Below, one piece after another: positions 9,399 to 17,750 of a stretch of DNA of 64,000 nucleotides. The DNA lies in NCBI RefSeq assembly GCF_014205055.1, contig NZ_JACHMS010000001.1, positions 2,542,001-2,606,000 of the forward strand, written 5' to 3'. Each line of letters starts with the position of its first letter. The first letter of the stretch is position 1. Made by a program: the position numbers and the translations under genes. The notes under the pieces were generated by a model, which saw only the letters and a program-made list of their open reading frames with translations, was not told the DNA's origin and searched no databases. This DNA is from Streptomyces luteogriseus. Lineage in GTDB: Bacteria > Actinomycetota > Actinomycetes > Streptomycetales > Streptomycetaceae.

Positions 9399-10037
9399 GT
9401 GCAGTGGACCCTGGTCGTACCCCTGAAGCCCCTGGCCCGGGCCAAGAGCAGGCTTGCGGACACCGCGGACGACGGGCTGCGGCCGGACCTGGCGCTGGCC
9501 TTCGCCCAGGACACGGTGGCGGCCGCGCTGGCCTGCCCGGCGGTGGGGGATGTGGCAGTCGTCACGGACGATGTCCGGGCGGGCCGCGAGCTGGCCGCAC
9601 TGGGCGCCGCGATCATCGCCGACGAGCCGGGCGGCGGCCTCAACGCCGCCCTCGCACACGCGACGCGGGTCGTACGGTCGGCCCGCCCGGCCCGAGCGGT
9701 GGCCGCGCTCAACGCCGATCTGCCGGCTCTGCGCCCCATTGAATTGTCCCGGGTACTCGATACCGCCGCTGAATTCCCGCGCGCATTTATCCCGGACGCG
9801 GCCGCTGTCGGGACGACCCTGCTGGCCGCCGCCCCGGGCCGCGAATTGCGCCCGGCCTTCGGCACGGATTCCCGGGCCCGGCACCGCGCCTCCGGGGCGG
9901 TGGAACTGTCCCTCACCTCGGTGGATTCCGTTCGCCAGGACGTGGACACCGGCGATGACCTGCGCAGCGCGCTGGCCCTGGGGGTCGGCCCTCATACGGC
10001 CGCGGCCGCCGCGCGGTTGCTGATTCCCGGGCAGTAG
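9399..10037 (+). CDS. cofC: 2-phospho-L-lactate / phosphoenolpyruvate guanylyltransferase
   Basis: The 212-residue nucleotidyltransferase activates phosphoenolpyruvate or 2-phospholactate with GTP in coenzyme F420 synthesis. The N-terminal motif is VVPLKPLARAKSRLA and the internal NADLPAL motif corresponds to the metal-binding site of the CofC/FbiD family. The start is GTG 9399, with GAGGAGG upstream. F420 is used widely in actinomycetes. The rest of the F420 pathway is not in the window. It is divergent from plsC. Confidence 0.93.
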   Translation: MQWTLVVPLKPLARAKSRLADTADDGLRPDLALAFAQDTVAAALACPAVGDVAVVTDDVRAGRELAALGAAIIADEPGGGLNAALAHATRVVRSARPARAVAALNADLPALRPIELSRVLDTAAEFPRAFIPDAAAVGTTLLAAAPGRELRPAFGTDSRARHRASGAVELSLTSVDSVRQDVDTGDDLRSALALGVGPHTAAAAARLLIPGQ

Positions 10038-10046
10038 GCTGCGGCC

Positions 10047-10250
10047 ATGCAGGCGACCGCGTACACGTACGACCCCGAAAGCCGCAGCGGGCAGGTGCTC
10101 CTGGACGACGGCACCCCGGTGCCCTTCGACGCGGCCGCGTTCGACGCGGGGGGCCTCAGGCTGCTGCGCCCGGGCCAGCGGGTCCGCATCGAGGTGGAGG
10201 GTGCGCGGGAGGCGCTCCGGATCACTCTGGTGACCCTGCAGACCCTCTGA
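10047..10250 (+). CDS. Small cold-shock-domain-like (OB-fold) protein
   Basis: The 67-residue protein has beta-rich blocks GQVLLDDGTPVPFDAAAFD and LLRPGQRVRIEVEG. These resemble the second half of a cold-shock domain, but the RNP1/RNP2 aromatic motifs of CspA are missing. It starts with ATG 9 bp after cofC and ends before a shared terminator, so it is likely cotranscribed with cofC. Nucleic-acid binding is possible but unproven. Confidence 0.85.
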   Translation: MQATAYTYDPESRSGQVLLDDGTPVPFDAAAFDAGGLRLLRPGQRVRIEVEGAREALRITLVTLQTL

Positions 10251-10271
10251 TCACACGCTGAAACACGCCGC

Positions 10272-10299
10272 GGGCCGGGCTCCATGCGGAGTCCGGCCC
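10272..10299. terminator. Bidirectional terminator between cofC unit and hupS
   Basis: A 12-bp stem (GGGCCGGGCTCC with GGAGTCCGGCCC, one wobble) and a 4-nt loop sit in the 72-bp gap between two convergent genes. There is no U-tract, as is common in Streptomyces. Confidence 0.8.
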
Positions 10300-10322
10300 G
10301 GCGCGTGAGTACCCCAGCGCCC

Positions 10323-10964
10323 TTACTTCTTGCGGGCGGTGGTCTTCTTGGCGGTGGTCTTGCGCGCCGTCGACTTCTTGGCGGGCGCCTTCTTGGCCGT
10401 GGCCTTCTTCGCCGGGGCCTTCTTCGCGGTGGTCTTCTTCGCGGCGGTGGTCTTGGACGTCGCCGTGGTCTTCTTGGCGGGCGCCTTCTTCGCCGTGGTC
10501 TTCTTCGCGGCCGCGGTCTTGGTGGTGGCCTTCTTCGCCGTCGTCTTCTTGGCGGTGGTCTTCTTCGCGGCGGCCGACTTCGTGGTCGCCTTCTTCGCGG
10601 CGGCCTTCTTCACGGTCGCGCCGGCACCGCCGGTCAGGCTGCCCTTCGGGGCCTTCTTGACGGAGACCTCGCCGCCACGCGGGAGCTTCTTCGAGCCGCT
10701 GACCAGGTCCTTGAAGCCCTGACCGGCACGGAAGCGCGGAACGGAGGTCTTCTTGACCCGAACCCGCTCGCCCGTCTGGGGGTTACGGGCGTACCGGGCC
10801 GGGCGGTCGACCTTCTCGAACGAACCGAAGCCGGTGACCGAGACCCGCTCACCCGAGACGACCGCGCGGACGATGGCGTCCAGGACATGGTCGACAGCGT
10901 CGGCCGCCTGCTGGCGGCCGCCCATCTTGTCGGCAATCGCTTCTACGAGCTGCGCCTTGTTCAC
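10323..10964 (-). CDS. hupS: HU-family nucleoid protein with lysine-rich tail
   Basis: The 213-residue protein has an ordinary HU domain in residues 1-93 ([15 protein letters not shown] and [22 protein letters not shown]), followed by about 115 residues of KKTTAKK/KKAPAKK repeats like histone H1 tails. This two-part layout is that of Streptomyces HupS and mycobacterial HupB, which compact DNA, HupS notably in spores. The repetitive tail DNA spans roughly 10325-10620 and is prone to length variation. The upstream gap to 11100 is AT-richer than its surroundings and should hold the promoter. Confidence 0.97.
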   Translation of the reverse strand: MNKAQLVEAIADKMGGRQQAADAVDHVLDAIVRAVVSGERVSVTGFGSFEKVDRPARYARNPQTGERVRVKKTSVPRFRAGQGFKDLVSGSKKLPRGGEVSVKKAPKGSLTGGAGATVKKAAAKKATTKSAAAKKTTAKKTTAKKATTKTAAAKKTTAKKAPAKKTTATSKTTAAKKTTAKKAPAKKATAKKAPAKKSTARKTTAKKTTARKK

Positions 10965-11100
10965 GTCTTCCCCTTCGGAGACATCGCCAGAACGAAAGTG
11001 TTCAAGCTTTTTCGCACGTTAGGCAGATATATACCGCAAATCAAACACGAAACGGGCTTATCACCCTTGTGCCGCAACGAACTCGGCGGTGTCGAAGGGT

Positions 11101-11331
11101 TCAGCGTTCCTCGTCGGGGAGACGTCCCTCGTCGAGGTCCGCGGTGAACCGCTCCAGCCGTCTTGCCGCGTCGGCGAGATCGTGCTTGGCCGCGGCCGTA
11201 ATGACCAGCAGCTTCCGGGTCAGCGCCATCCGTACGCCCTCCGGGACTTGCAGTGCGCGCACTCTTGTGTGCGCTTCCTTGAGTTGGTCCGCGACTGCCG
11301 CATAGAGCTCGAGTTGGCCGTCGTGTTCCAT
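11101..11331 (-). CDS. Hypothetical small alpha-helical protein
   Basis: The 76-residue product from ATG 11331 reads MEHDGQLELYAAVADQLKEA and is almost wholly charged amphipathic helix ending LDEGRLPDEER. There is no signal peptide or membrane segment. The ribosome site is weak; a longer in-frame version from 11514 exists but runs through a non-coding-looking region and the leuD terminator. No family is recognised. It lies between hupS and leuCD and is probably conserved at this place in streptomycetes. Confidence 0.7.
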   Translation of the reverse strand: MEHDGQLELYAAVADQLKEAHTRVRALQVPEGVRMALTRKLLVITAAAKHDLADAARRLERFTADLDEGRLPDEER

Positions 11332-11517
11332 GCACAGATTGTGCCATCTGGGGCGAGTTGTCGCCTGCCCAGGGGACAACTGCCGCCTCTGACGGCCTTC
11401 CCGGCACACGTGGAAGTCACGGCTGTACCCCTCGCGTACCCCAGCAACCACCTGCTTAACGTGGGAAGTTGGCAGCCGAACAGCGGGTGGGCAGGGCCGT
11501 TCGGGTGCAGACACGGC

Positions 11518-11548
11518 TGTACCCCCGATCGGGCTGATCGGGGGTACA
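11518..11548. terminator. leuCD terminator, perfect 13-bp stem
   Basis: TGTACCCCCGATC and GATCGGGGGTACA form a perfect 13-bp stem around the loop GGGCT, 60 bp past the leuD stop. It is the natural end of the leuCD transcript. Confidence 0.85.
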
Positions 11549-11607
11549 GAGGGGGTGTTGCGGTGGCCGAAAGTCGCCTTGTTCTCAGGCGGCCGGCCGT
11601 GTCCGGG

Positions 11608-12201
11608 TCAGACCGGGAGCGTCCTCGGCTTGAACGTCGGGCGCTTCGCCTCGTACGCGGAGATGTCCGCCTCGTTCTGCAGGGTGATCGAGATGTCGTC
11701 GAGGCCGTTCAGCAGCCGCCAGCGGGAGTTCTCGTCCAGCTCGAAGGCGGCGGTGATGCCCTCGGCGCGCACCTCGCGGCTCTCCAGGTCGACGGTGATC
11801 TCGGCCTGCGGGTCCTTCTCGGTGAGCTCCCACAGCGCGTCCACGGTCTCCTGCTCCAGAACGACCGTGAGCAGGCCGTTCTTGAGCGAGTTGCCGCGGA
11901 AGATGTCGGCGAAGCGGGAGGAGATCACGGCCTTGAAGCCGAAGTTCTGCAGCGCCCAGACGGCGTGCTCACGAGAGGAGCCGGTGCCGAAGTCGGGACC
12001 GGCGACCAGCACGGTCGCGCCCTGCCGCTCGGGCTGGTTGAGCACGAACGACGCGTCCTTGCGCCAGGCCTCGAACAGCCCGTCCTCGAACCCGTCGCGC
12101 GTGACCTTCTTGAGCCAGTGGGCGGGGATGATCTGGTCGGTGTCGACGTTGCTGCGGCGCAGCGGCACGGCCCGGCCGGTGTGGGTGGTGAAGGCTTCCA
12201 T
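11608..12201 (-). CDS. leuD: 3-isopropylmalate dehydratase small subunit
   Basis: The 197-residue subunit of isopropylmalate isomerase (leucine synthesis) starts [20 protein letters not shown], has the substrate-binding [17 protein letters not shown] block, and ends with a standard LeuD C-terminus. It follows leuC by 6 bp in one operon. LeuD forms the swivelling domain that closes on the LeuC iron-sulfur site. Confidence 0.97.
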   Translation of the reverse strand: MEAFTTHTGRAVPLRRSNVDTDQIIPAHWLKKVTRDGFEDGLFEAWRKDASFVLNQPERQGATVLVAGPDFGTGSSREHAVWALQNFGFKAVISSRFADIFRGNSLKNGLLTVVLEQETVDALWELTEKDPQAEITVDLESREVRAEGITAAFELDENSRWRLLNGLDDISITLQNEADISAYEAKRPTFKPRTLPV

Positions 12202-12207
12202 GACTGA

Positions 12208-13635
12208 TCAGACTCCAGCGGGCGTGGGGGCGTCGGCGGACAGGTCGGCCGGGGAGGCCAGGTGGCCCAGGACGGCGGTGGCGGCCGCGACCTGCGGTGA
12301 CACCAGGTGGGTGCGGCCACCCTTGCCCTGCCGGCCCTCGAAGTTGCGGTTGGAGGTGGACGCGGAGCGCTCCCCCGGGGCCAGCTGGTCGGGGTTCATG
12401 CCCAGGCACATGGAGCAGCCCGCGTGCCGCCACTCGGCGCCGGCCTCCTTGAAGACCACGTCCAGCCCCTCGGAGACGGCCTGGAGACCGACCCGCGCGG
12501 AGCCCGGGACGACCAGCATCCGTACACCGTCGGCGACTTTGCGGCCCTTGACGAGCTCGGCGGCGGCGCGCAGGTCCTCGATGCGGCCGTTGGTGCACGA
12601 GCCTACGAAGACGGTGTCCACCTTGATGGAGCGCAGCGGCTGCCCGGCCTCCAACCCCATGTACTCCAGGGCCTTTTCGGCGGCGAAGCGCTCCGAAGCG
12701 TCTTCGTACGAAGCGGGGTCGGGGACGGACGCCGAAAGCGGTGCACCCTGGCCCGGGTTGGTGCCCCAGGTGACGAAGGGCGACAGCGCGGCGGCGTCGA
12801 TGACGACCTCGGCGTCGAACTCGGCGTCGTCGTCCGTCCTGAGCGTCTTCCAGTACGCGACGGCGGCGTCCCACTCCTCGCCCTCGGGGGCGTGCGGGCG
12901 GCCCTCGAGGTACGCGAAGGTGGTCTCGTCCGGGGCGATCATGCCCGCGCGGGCACCGGCCTCGATCGACATGTTGCAGATGGTCATGCGGGCCTCCATC
13001 GAGAGCTTCTCGATGGCCTCGCCGCGGTACTCCAGGACGTAGCCCTGGCCGCCGCCGGTGCCGATCTTCGCGATGATCGCGAGGATCAGGTCCTTGGCGG
13101 TGACGCCGTCGGGCAGTTCGCCGTCGACCGTGATCGCCATGGTCTTCGGGCGGGACATCGGCAGCGTCTGGGTGGCCAGCACGTGCTCCACCTGCGAGGT
13201 GCCGATGCCGAACGCCAGGGCGCCGAAGGCGCCGTGCGTGGAGGTGTGCGAGTCGCCGCAGACGACGGTGGTGCCGGGCTGGGTCAGGCCCAGCTGCGGG
13301 CCCACGACGTGTACGACGCCCTGCTCGACGTCGCCCAGCGGGTGCAGGCGCACGCCGAAGTCGGCGGCGTTCTTGCGCAGCGTCTCCAGCTGGACCCGGG
13401 AGACCGGGTCGGCGATCGGCTTGTCGATGTCGAGGGTCGGGGTGTTGTGGTCCTCGGTGGCGATGGTGAGGTCCAGGCGTCGCACGGGACGGCCGCTCTT
13501 GCGGAGGCCGTCGAAGGCCTGCGGGCTGGTCACCTCGTGCAGCAGGTGCAGATCGATGAAGAGAAGGTCGGGCTCGCCCTCCGCGCGCCGGACGACATGG
13601 TCGTCCCAGACTTTCTCCGCGAGTGTCCTACCCAT
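12208..13635 (-). CDS. leuC: 3-isopropylmalate dehydratase large subunit
   Basis: The 475-residue aconitase-family subunit carries the three 4Fe-4S cysteines in VGSCTNG and GCSMCLG, and the [15 protein letters not shown] substrate block. The start ATG 13635 has GGAGGG upstream; the open frame further upstream overlaps ndgR and is not coding. It is divergently arranged from ndgR, whose product is known in Streptomyces to bind this intergenic region and regulate leuCD. Confidence 0.97.
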   Translation of the reverse strand: MGRTLAEKVWDDHVVRRAEGEPDLLFIDLHLLHEVTSPQAFDGLRKSGRPVRRLDLTIATEDHNTPTLDIDKPIADPVSRVQLETLRKNAADFGVRLHPLGDVEQGVVHVVGPQLGLTQPGTTVVCGDSHTSTHGAFGALAFGIGTSQVEHVLATQTLPMSRPKTMAITVDGELPDGVTAKDLILAIIAKIGTGGGQGYVLEYRGEAIEKLSMEARMTICNMSIEAGARAGMIAPDETTFAYLEGRPHAPEGEEWDAAVAYWKTLRTDDDAEFDAEVVIDAAALSPFVTWGTNPGQGAPLSASVPDPASYEDASERFAAEKALEYMGLEAGQPLRSIKVDTVFVGSCTNGRIEDLRAAAELVKGRKVADGVRMLVVPGSARVGLQAVSEGLDVVFKEAGAEWRHAGCSMCLGMNPDQLAPGERSASTSNRNFEGRQGKGGRTHLVSPQVAAATAVLGHLASPADLSADAPTPAGV

Positions 13636-13689
13636 CGCTGTTCCCTCCGGCCGACGACGATCCGCCGACCCAACTAGAGATCTTGAGGA

Positions 13690-13727
13690 GGCGGTGCCCG
13701 TACCCCTGATTCCGGGCACACACCGCC
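13690..13727 (-). other. Leader hairpin upstream of leuC
   Basis: Nested arms GGCGG/CCGCC and TGCCCG/CGGGCA form a stem about 55 nt before the leuC start. No U-tract follows, so it is not a clear attenuator. It could be an mRNA leader structure or part of the regulator landing zone. Confidence 0.4.
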
Positions 13728-13797
13728 AGGCCCTTATGTCACGGGCCGTTGTGACTTCGTGATTCCAGGGTGGCGCGTTCCACGGAAATTTGAACTT

Positions 13798-13818
13798 GCG
13801 TTTCACAGAGTGAGACGC
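13798..13818. promoter_or_regulatory. Candidate NdgR operator
   Basis: GCGTTTCAC-AGA-GTGAGACGC is a 9+3+9 near-palindrome with one mismatch, ending 12 bp before the ndgR ATG. IclR-family proteins bind such dyads. S. clavuligerus AreB and S. coelicolor NdgR are reported to bind the leuC-ndgR intergenic region; assignment of this exact site is my inference. Confidence 0.5.
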
Positions 13819-13830
13819 GAGTATCGTTTC

Positions 13831-14547
13831 ATGGACAACAGTAGCGGCGTCGGCGTTCTGGACAAGGCGGCCCTCGTCCTGAGCGCTCTGGAGTCCGGTC
13901 CGGCCACCCTCGCGGGTCTGGTCGGTGCCACCGGACTGGCACGACCCACGGCCCACCGCCTGGCCGTGGCGCTGGAACACCACCGCATGGTGGCGCGCGA
14001 CATGCAGGGCCGTTTCATTCTCGGCCCTCGCCTGGCGGAGCTTGCCGCGGCCGCGGGTGAGGACCGTCTCCTCGCCACCGCCGGCCCGGTGCTCACGCAT
14101 CTTCGTGACATCACGGGCGAGAGCGCGCAGCTCTATCGCCGCCAGGGCGACATGCGCATCTGCGTCGCCGCGGCGGAGCGTCTGTCCGGACTGCGGGACA
14201 CCGTCCCGGTCGGTTCGACGCTGACGATGAAGGCCGGCTCCTCGGCGCAGATCCTGATGGCCTGGGAGGAGCCGGAGCGGCTGCACCGCGGCCTGCAGGG
14301 GGCGCGCTTCACGGCGACGGCGCTGTCAGGTGTGCGGCGGCGGGGCTGGGCACAGTCGATCGGTGAGCGGGAGCCGGGTGTCGCGTCCGTGTCCGCGCCG
14401 GTGCGGGGGCCGTCGAACCGTGTGGTTGCCGCCGTGTCGGTGTCGGGCCCCATCGAGCGCCTTACTCGGCACCCCGGTCGGATGCACGCACAGGCTGTGA
14501 TCGACGCCGCCGGGCGCCTCTCCGAGGCGTTGCGGCGTACCGGCTGA
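13831..14547 (+). CDS. ndgR: IclR-family regulator NdgR (AreB-like)
   Basis: The 238-residue regulator starts at ATG 13831 ([20 protein letters not shown]), matching NdgR/AreB as I remember it; a 24-residue upstream extension is not supported. An N-terminal winged helix ([20 protein letters not shown]) is followed by the IclR effector domain. NdgR controls branched-chain amino acid genes, nitrogen/carbon response and antibiotic output in Streptomyces. The divergent leuCD is its known target. Confidence 0.96.
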   Translation: MDNSSGVGVLDKAALVLSALESGPATLAGLVGATGLARPTAHRLAVALEHHRMVARDMQGRFILGPRLAELAAAAGEDRLLATAGPVLTHLRDITGESAQLYRRQGDMRICVAAAERLSGLRDTVPVGSTLTMKAGSSAQILMAWEEPERLHRGLQGARFTATALSGVRRRGWAQSIGEREPGVASVSAPVRGPSNRVVAAVSVSGPIERLTRHPGRMHAQAVIDAAGRLSEALRRTG

Positions 14548-14660
14548 AGCGACCAGGTGTTTCGGGGAGGGCTCGCCTCAACGCCGCGGCAGGCTTTCCC
14601 CGACTCAGCGCCACGACAGGGACGATTTCGTCGTCGAGTGCGGGCCGTCAGTGGTTGTTG

Positions 14661-14678
14661 GCGCAGTTCCCCGCGCCC
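14661..14678. repeat. Dispersed Streptomyces motif, copy 1
   Basis: GCGCAGTTCCCCGCGCCC occurs here, 10 bp before a strong terminator, and again identically at 30291-30308. I recognise this motif as common in intergenic DNA of many Streptomyces genomes; its role is not known to me. Confidence 0.75.
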
Positions 14679-14688
14679 CTAAGGCATA

Positions 14689-14726
14689 CGCATGAGGCCC
14701 CTCACCGAAGTGAGGGGCCTCATGCG
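14689..14726. terminator. Strong terminator between ndgR and the tRNA cluster
   Basis: A perfect 17-bp stem (CGCATGAGGCCCCTCAC with its exact complement) has a CGAA tetraloop. It ends 5 bp before the 3' end of the last minus-strand tRNA, so it probably ends the tRNA transcript and also the convergent ndgR transcript. Confidence 0.88.
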
Positions 14727-14731
14727 ATGTG

Positions 14732-14804
14732 TACCCCCGACCGGATTCGAACCGGCGCTACCGCCTTGAGAGGGCGGCGTGCTAGGCCGCTACACAACGG
14801 GGGC
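14732..14804 (-). tRNA. tRNA-Glu (CTC)
   Basis: On the minus strand the 73-nt sequence folds as a cloverleaf with acceptor GCCCCCG/CGGGGG(T), T-arm GGTTCGAATCC, and anticodon loop CTCTCAA giving CTC. CCA is not encoded. It is the last gene of a five-tRNA cluster. Confidence 0.95.
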
Positions 14805-14832
14805 CTGGACACTGCGTTTCCGCAGGTCCGAG

Positions 14833-14904
14833 CTGGTCTACCTGGACTCGAACCAAGACTAACTGAACCAGAATCAGTCGTGCTGCCAATTACACCATAG
14901 ACCA
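14833..14904 (-). tRNA. tRNA-Gln (CTG)
   Basis: The 72-nt cloverleaf has acceptor TGGTCTA/TAGACCA, anticodon stem ACTGA/TCAGT and loop TTCTGGT giving anticodon CTG. It differs from the other tRNA-Gln copy of this cluster at one acceptor pair (T-A versus C-G). Confidence 0.95.
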
Positions 14905-14924
14905 ATGTGGTTTAGACCAGTCAG

Positions 14925-14997
14925 TACCCCCGACCGGATTCGAACCGGCGCTACCGCCTTGAGAGGGCGGCGTGCTAGGCCGCTACACAACGGGGGC
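14925..14997 (-). tRNA. tRNA-Glu (CTC)
   Basis: A 73-nt cloverleaf with the same sequence as the copy at 14732-14804; anticodon loop CTCTCAA. It is the middle member of the cluster. Confidence 0.95.
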
Positions 14998-15037
14998 CCT
15001 AGCAGTCCCGAGATGATCGTCGATCGCTCGGAACCAG

Positions 15038-15110
15038 TACCCCCGACCGGATTCGAACCGGCGCTACTGCCTTGAGAGGGCAGCGTGCTAGGCCGCTACA
15101 CAACGGGGGC
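15038..15110 (-). tRNA. tRNA-Glu (CTC), variant anticodon stem
   Basis: A 73-nt cloverleaf identical to the other two Glu copies except for the anticodon stem, CTGCC/GGCAG in place of CCGCC/GGCGG. The change is compensatory, so pairing is kept. Anticodon CTC. Confidence 0.95.
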
Positions 15111-15131
15111 GATGCAGATGAGCTCTGCGAG

Positions 15132-15203
15132 CTGGCCTACCTGGACTCGAACCAAGACTAACTGAACCAGAATCAGTCGTGCTGCCAATTACACCATAGG
15201 CCA
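15132..15203 (-). tRNA. tRNA-Gln (CTG)
   Basis: A 72-nt cloverleaf with acceptor TGGCCTA/TAGGCCA and anticodon loop TTCTGGT (CTG). It is the first gene of the cluster in transcription order (Gln-Glu-Glu-Gln-Glu), probably cotranscribed and processed. Confidence 0.95.
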
Positions 15204-15292
15204 CTGGAACGCAAGCCCCGGGGGGTCTGTGTCCTAGCTGTGCGCCTGGGGTTCCGGCCTTCCGGCCCGCTCCCCGCGGCGCAGGAAGAACA

Positions 15293-16024
15293 TTACCTGA
15301 AGGTGGACGGGGCTCCAAAACGAGTATCCGAGCCGAGCAGGGACGGCAGTTCGGCGAGGGAGGCGATGCGGTGCGGGCCGACGGGCGGGTCGATCGTGGC
15401 GTACAGGCCGCCGCGGTCGATCCACACCGACAGCAGTCCGGCGTCGGCGGCACCTCGCCCGTCGATCTCCGGGTGGTCGCCGACGTAGGCGACCTGGTCC
15501 GGCGGCAGTCCGAGGAACTCGCAGGCCGCGAGGAACGCCCCGGCCTCCGGCTTGGAGATGCCGAGCTCGGCCGCGCACAGGATGGTCTCGAAGCGGTCGT
15601 GGACGCCGAGGGTGCGCAGCTTGCGGTCCTGGACGTGGAGGCTGGAGTTGGAGAGCACGGCGTGCCGGTGGCTGGCGGAGAGGGCGTCGAGGACGGGCAG
15701 GACGTCCGGGAAGAGGGCCCAGACCGCCTCGTAGTGCGTGACGTACCGCTGGAACCACGCGTCGGCCTCGGCGTCGGTGAGGTCCCGGTCCAGGAACACC
15801 CGTACACGGTCGCGCCGCTGGTCCTGGAAGGTGGCCTCGCCGGCCGAGAAGCGGGCCCACTGCAGGTGGGTGATCTCCCGCCACTGGTCGAGGGCCTGCT
15901 CGACGCTGTCGTAGCGGTCGAGCAGGCCCTCGGCCGTGAGGTGGGCGCGCATACCGAGGCGGTCGGCGGTGGTGTAGTCGAAGAGGGTGTCGTCGACGTC
16001 CCAGACCACGGCTTGGATGCTCAT
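15293..16024 (-). CDS. HAD-family hydrolase
   Basis: The 243-residue cytoplasmic phosphatase-type protein has motif I DVDDTLFD (nucleophile Asp), motif II VLSNSS, and motif III/IV region KPEAGAF...VGDHPEID. The start ATG 16024 follows GGAGC; the open frame upstream is not homologous. Phosphoglycolate/2-haloacid-type HAD proteins act on small phosphates; the substrate is unknown. It sits alone between gltX and the tRNA cluster. Confidence 0.92.
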   Translation of the reverse strand: MSIQAVVWDVDDTLFDYTTADRLGMRAHLTAEGLLDRYDSVEQALDQWREITHLQWARFSAGEATFQDQRRDRVRVFLDRDLTDAEADAWFQRYVTHYEAVWALFPDVLPVLDALSASHRHAVLSNSSLHVQDRKLRTLGVHDRFETILCAAELGISKPEAGAFLAACEFLGLPPDQVAYVGDHPEIDGRGAADAGLLSVWIDRGGLYATIDPPVGPHRIASLAELPSLLGSDTRFGAPSTFR

Positions 16025-16214
16025 GCTCCGACCGTACCCACCGTGGTGTGCTCTCAGCCCGGGGTCAGGGTGCCGGTCAGCGTGAGGGCCGGGTCCTGGC
16101 CGTCGCGAGGGTGAGCGGTGGGTCTCCGGATGCACGCGCCGCCCGTGGTGCCGCCGCCGCTGTCGGTGGTGTCGTCCCGGAAGGCGAACTCCGGGTGACG
16201 GTCGGGCGGACACG

Positions 16215-16249
16215 GCGAGGGCGGCGCCCTAACCGGACGCCGCCCTCGC
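16215..16249 (-). terminator. gltX terminator
   Basis: A perfect 12-bp stem (GCGAGGGCGGCG with CGCCGCCCTCGC) and an 11-nt loop start 16 bp after the gltX stop. Confidence 0.8.
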
Positions 16250-16265
16250 GTGGTGGTGCTTCGCG

Positions 16266-17750
16266 TTACGCGGCCAGCTTCGCCAGCGCCGCGTCGATCC
16301 GGGCCAGGGTGGTCTCCTTGCCCAGGACCTCCAGGGACTCGAAGAGGGGCAGGCCGACCGTGCGGCCGGTGACGGCGACGCGGACGGGGGCCTGGGCCTT
16401 GCCGAGCTTGAGGCCGTGGGCCTCGCCGGCGGCCAGGACGGCCTCCTTGAGCGACTCGGCGGAGGTCCAGTCGGCGGCCTCCAGCTTCTCGCGGGCGGTG
16501 CGCAGCAGGGCGTCCGAGCCCTCCTTCATCGCCTTCGTCCAGCTGGCCTCGTCCTCGGCCGGCTCCGGCAGGAACAGGAAGTCGACGTTGTCGGTGATCT
16601 CGGAGAGCACCTTGAGGCGGGTCTGCGCGTGCGGCGCGATGGCCTGCCACTTCGCCTCGTCGAAGGCCTCCGGGACCCAGGGGGCGAACGGCGCCTGGAG
16701 CCAGGGGCGGCAGCGCTCGGTGAAGTCCTTCACGTCCAGCAGCCGGATGTGGTCGCCGTTGATGGCCTCGCACTTCTTCAGGTCGAAGCGGGCCGGGTTG
16801 GGCTGCACGTCGGAGATCTCGAACGCCGCGATCATCTCGTCGATGCCGAAGACGTCCTGGTCGGCCGAGAGGGACCAGCCGAGCAGGGAGAGGTAATTGA
16901 GCAGGCCCTCGGGGAGGAAGCCGCGCTCCCGGTACAGGTTGAGGGAGGACTGCGGGTCGCGCTTGGAGAGCTTCTTGTTGCCCTCGCCCATCACGTACGG
17001 CAGGTGACCGAAGGACGGGATCTCCTTGGCCACGCCCAGCTCGATCAGCGCCTTGTACAAGGCGATCTGGCGCGGGGTGGAGGAGAGCAGGTCCTCGCCG
17101 CGCAGGACGTGGGTGATCTCCATCAGGGCGTCGTCGACCGGGTTGACCAGCGTGTACAGCGGGGCGCCGTTGGCGCGGACGATGCCGTAGTCCGGGACGT
17201 TCTCCGGGGTGAAGGTCAGCTCGCCGCGGACGAGGTCGGTGAAGGTGATCGTCTCGTCGGGCATCCGGAAGCGGACGATCGGCTCGCGGCCCTGGGCCTG
17301 GTACTCCTCGACCTGCGCGGCGGTCAGCTCACGGCAGTGGCCGTCGTAGCCGGAGGGCTTGCCGGCGGCGCGGGCGGCCTCGCGGCGGGTGTCCAGCTCG
17401 TCCTGGGAGCAGTAGCAGCGGTAGGCGTACCCACCGTCGAGCAGCTTCTGCGCTACCTCTTTGTAGAGGTCCATGCGCTGCGACTGGCGGTACGGCGCGT
17501 GCGGGCCGCCGACCTCGGGACCCTCGTCCCAGTCGAAGCCCAGCCAGCGCATCGAGTCGAGCAGCTGGGTGTACGACTCCTCGGAGTCGCGGGCGGCGTC
17601 GGTGTCCTCGATGCGGAACACCAGGGTGCCCTGGTGGTGCTTGGCGAACGCCCAGTTGAACAGGGCGGTGCGCACCAGGCCCACGTGGGGGTTGCCGGTG
17701 GGCGACGGACAGAAACGGACGCGGACGGGAGTGCCTGGTGCGCTAGCCAC
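16266..17750 (-). CDS. gltX: Glutamyl-tRNA synthetase
   Basis: The 494-residue class I synthetase charges tRNA-Glu, and in actinobacteria usually also tRNA-Gln (non-discriminating, followed by GatCAB). The HIGH-type motif is PSPTGNPHVG near the N-terminus and the KMSKS equivalent is KLSKRD. I chose GTG 17750 (AAGG 9 bp upstream); a TTG at 17759 would add three residues. The first 8 bp overlap the upstream FAH-family gene, so the two are coupled. A tRNA-Glu/tRNA-Gln cluster lies nearby. Confidence 0.96.
   Translation of the reverse strand: MASAPGTPVRVRFCPSPTGNPHVGLVRTALFNWAFAKHHQGTLVFRIEDTDAARDSEESYTQLLDSMRWLGFDWDEGPEVGGPHAPYRQSQRMDLYKEVAQKLLDGGYAYRCYCSQDELDTRREAARAAGKPSGYDGHCRELTAAQVEEYQAQGREPIVRFRMPDETITFTDLVRGELTFTPENVPDYGIVRANGAPLYTLVNPVDDALMEITHVLRGEDLLSSTPRQIALYKALIELGVAKEIPSFGHLPYVMGEGNKKLSKRDPQSSLNLYRERGFLPEGLLNYLSLLGWSLSADQDVFGIDEMIAAFEISDVQPNPARFDLKKCEAINGDHIRLLDVKDFTERCRPWLQAPFAPWVPEAFDEAKWQAIAPHAQTRLKVLSEITDNVDFLFLPEPAEDEASWTKAMKEGSDALLRTAREKLEAADWTSAESLKEAVLAAGEAHGLKLGKAQAPVRVAVTGRTVGLPLFESLEVLGKETTLARIDAALAKLAA

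Noticed and set aside
10325..10620. Repetitive DNA that could be taken for a non-coding repeat array
   Set aside because: It encodes the lysine/alanine tail of HupS in frame, so it is coding repeat.
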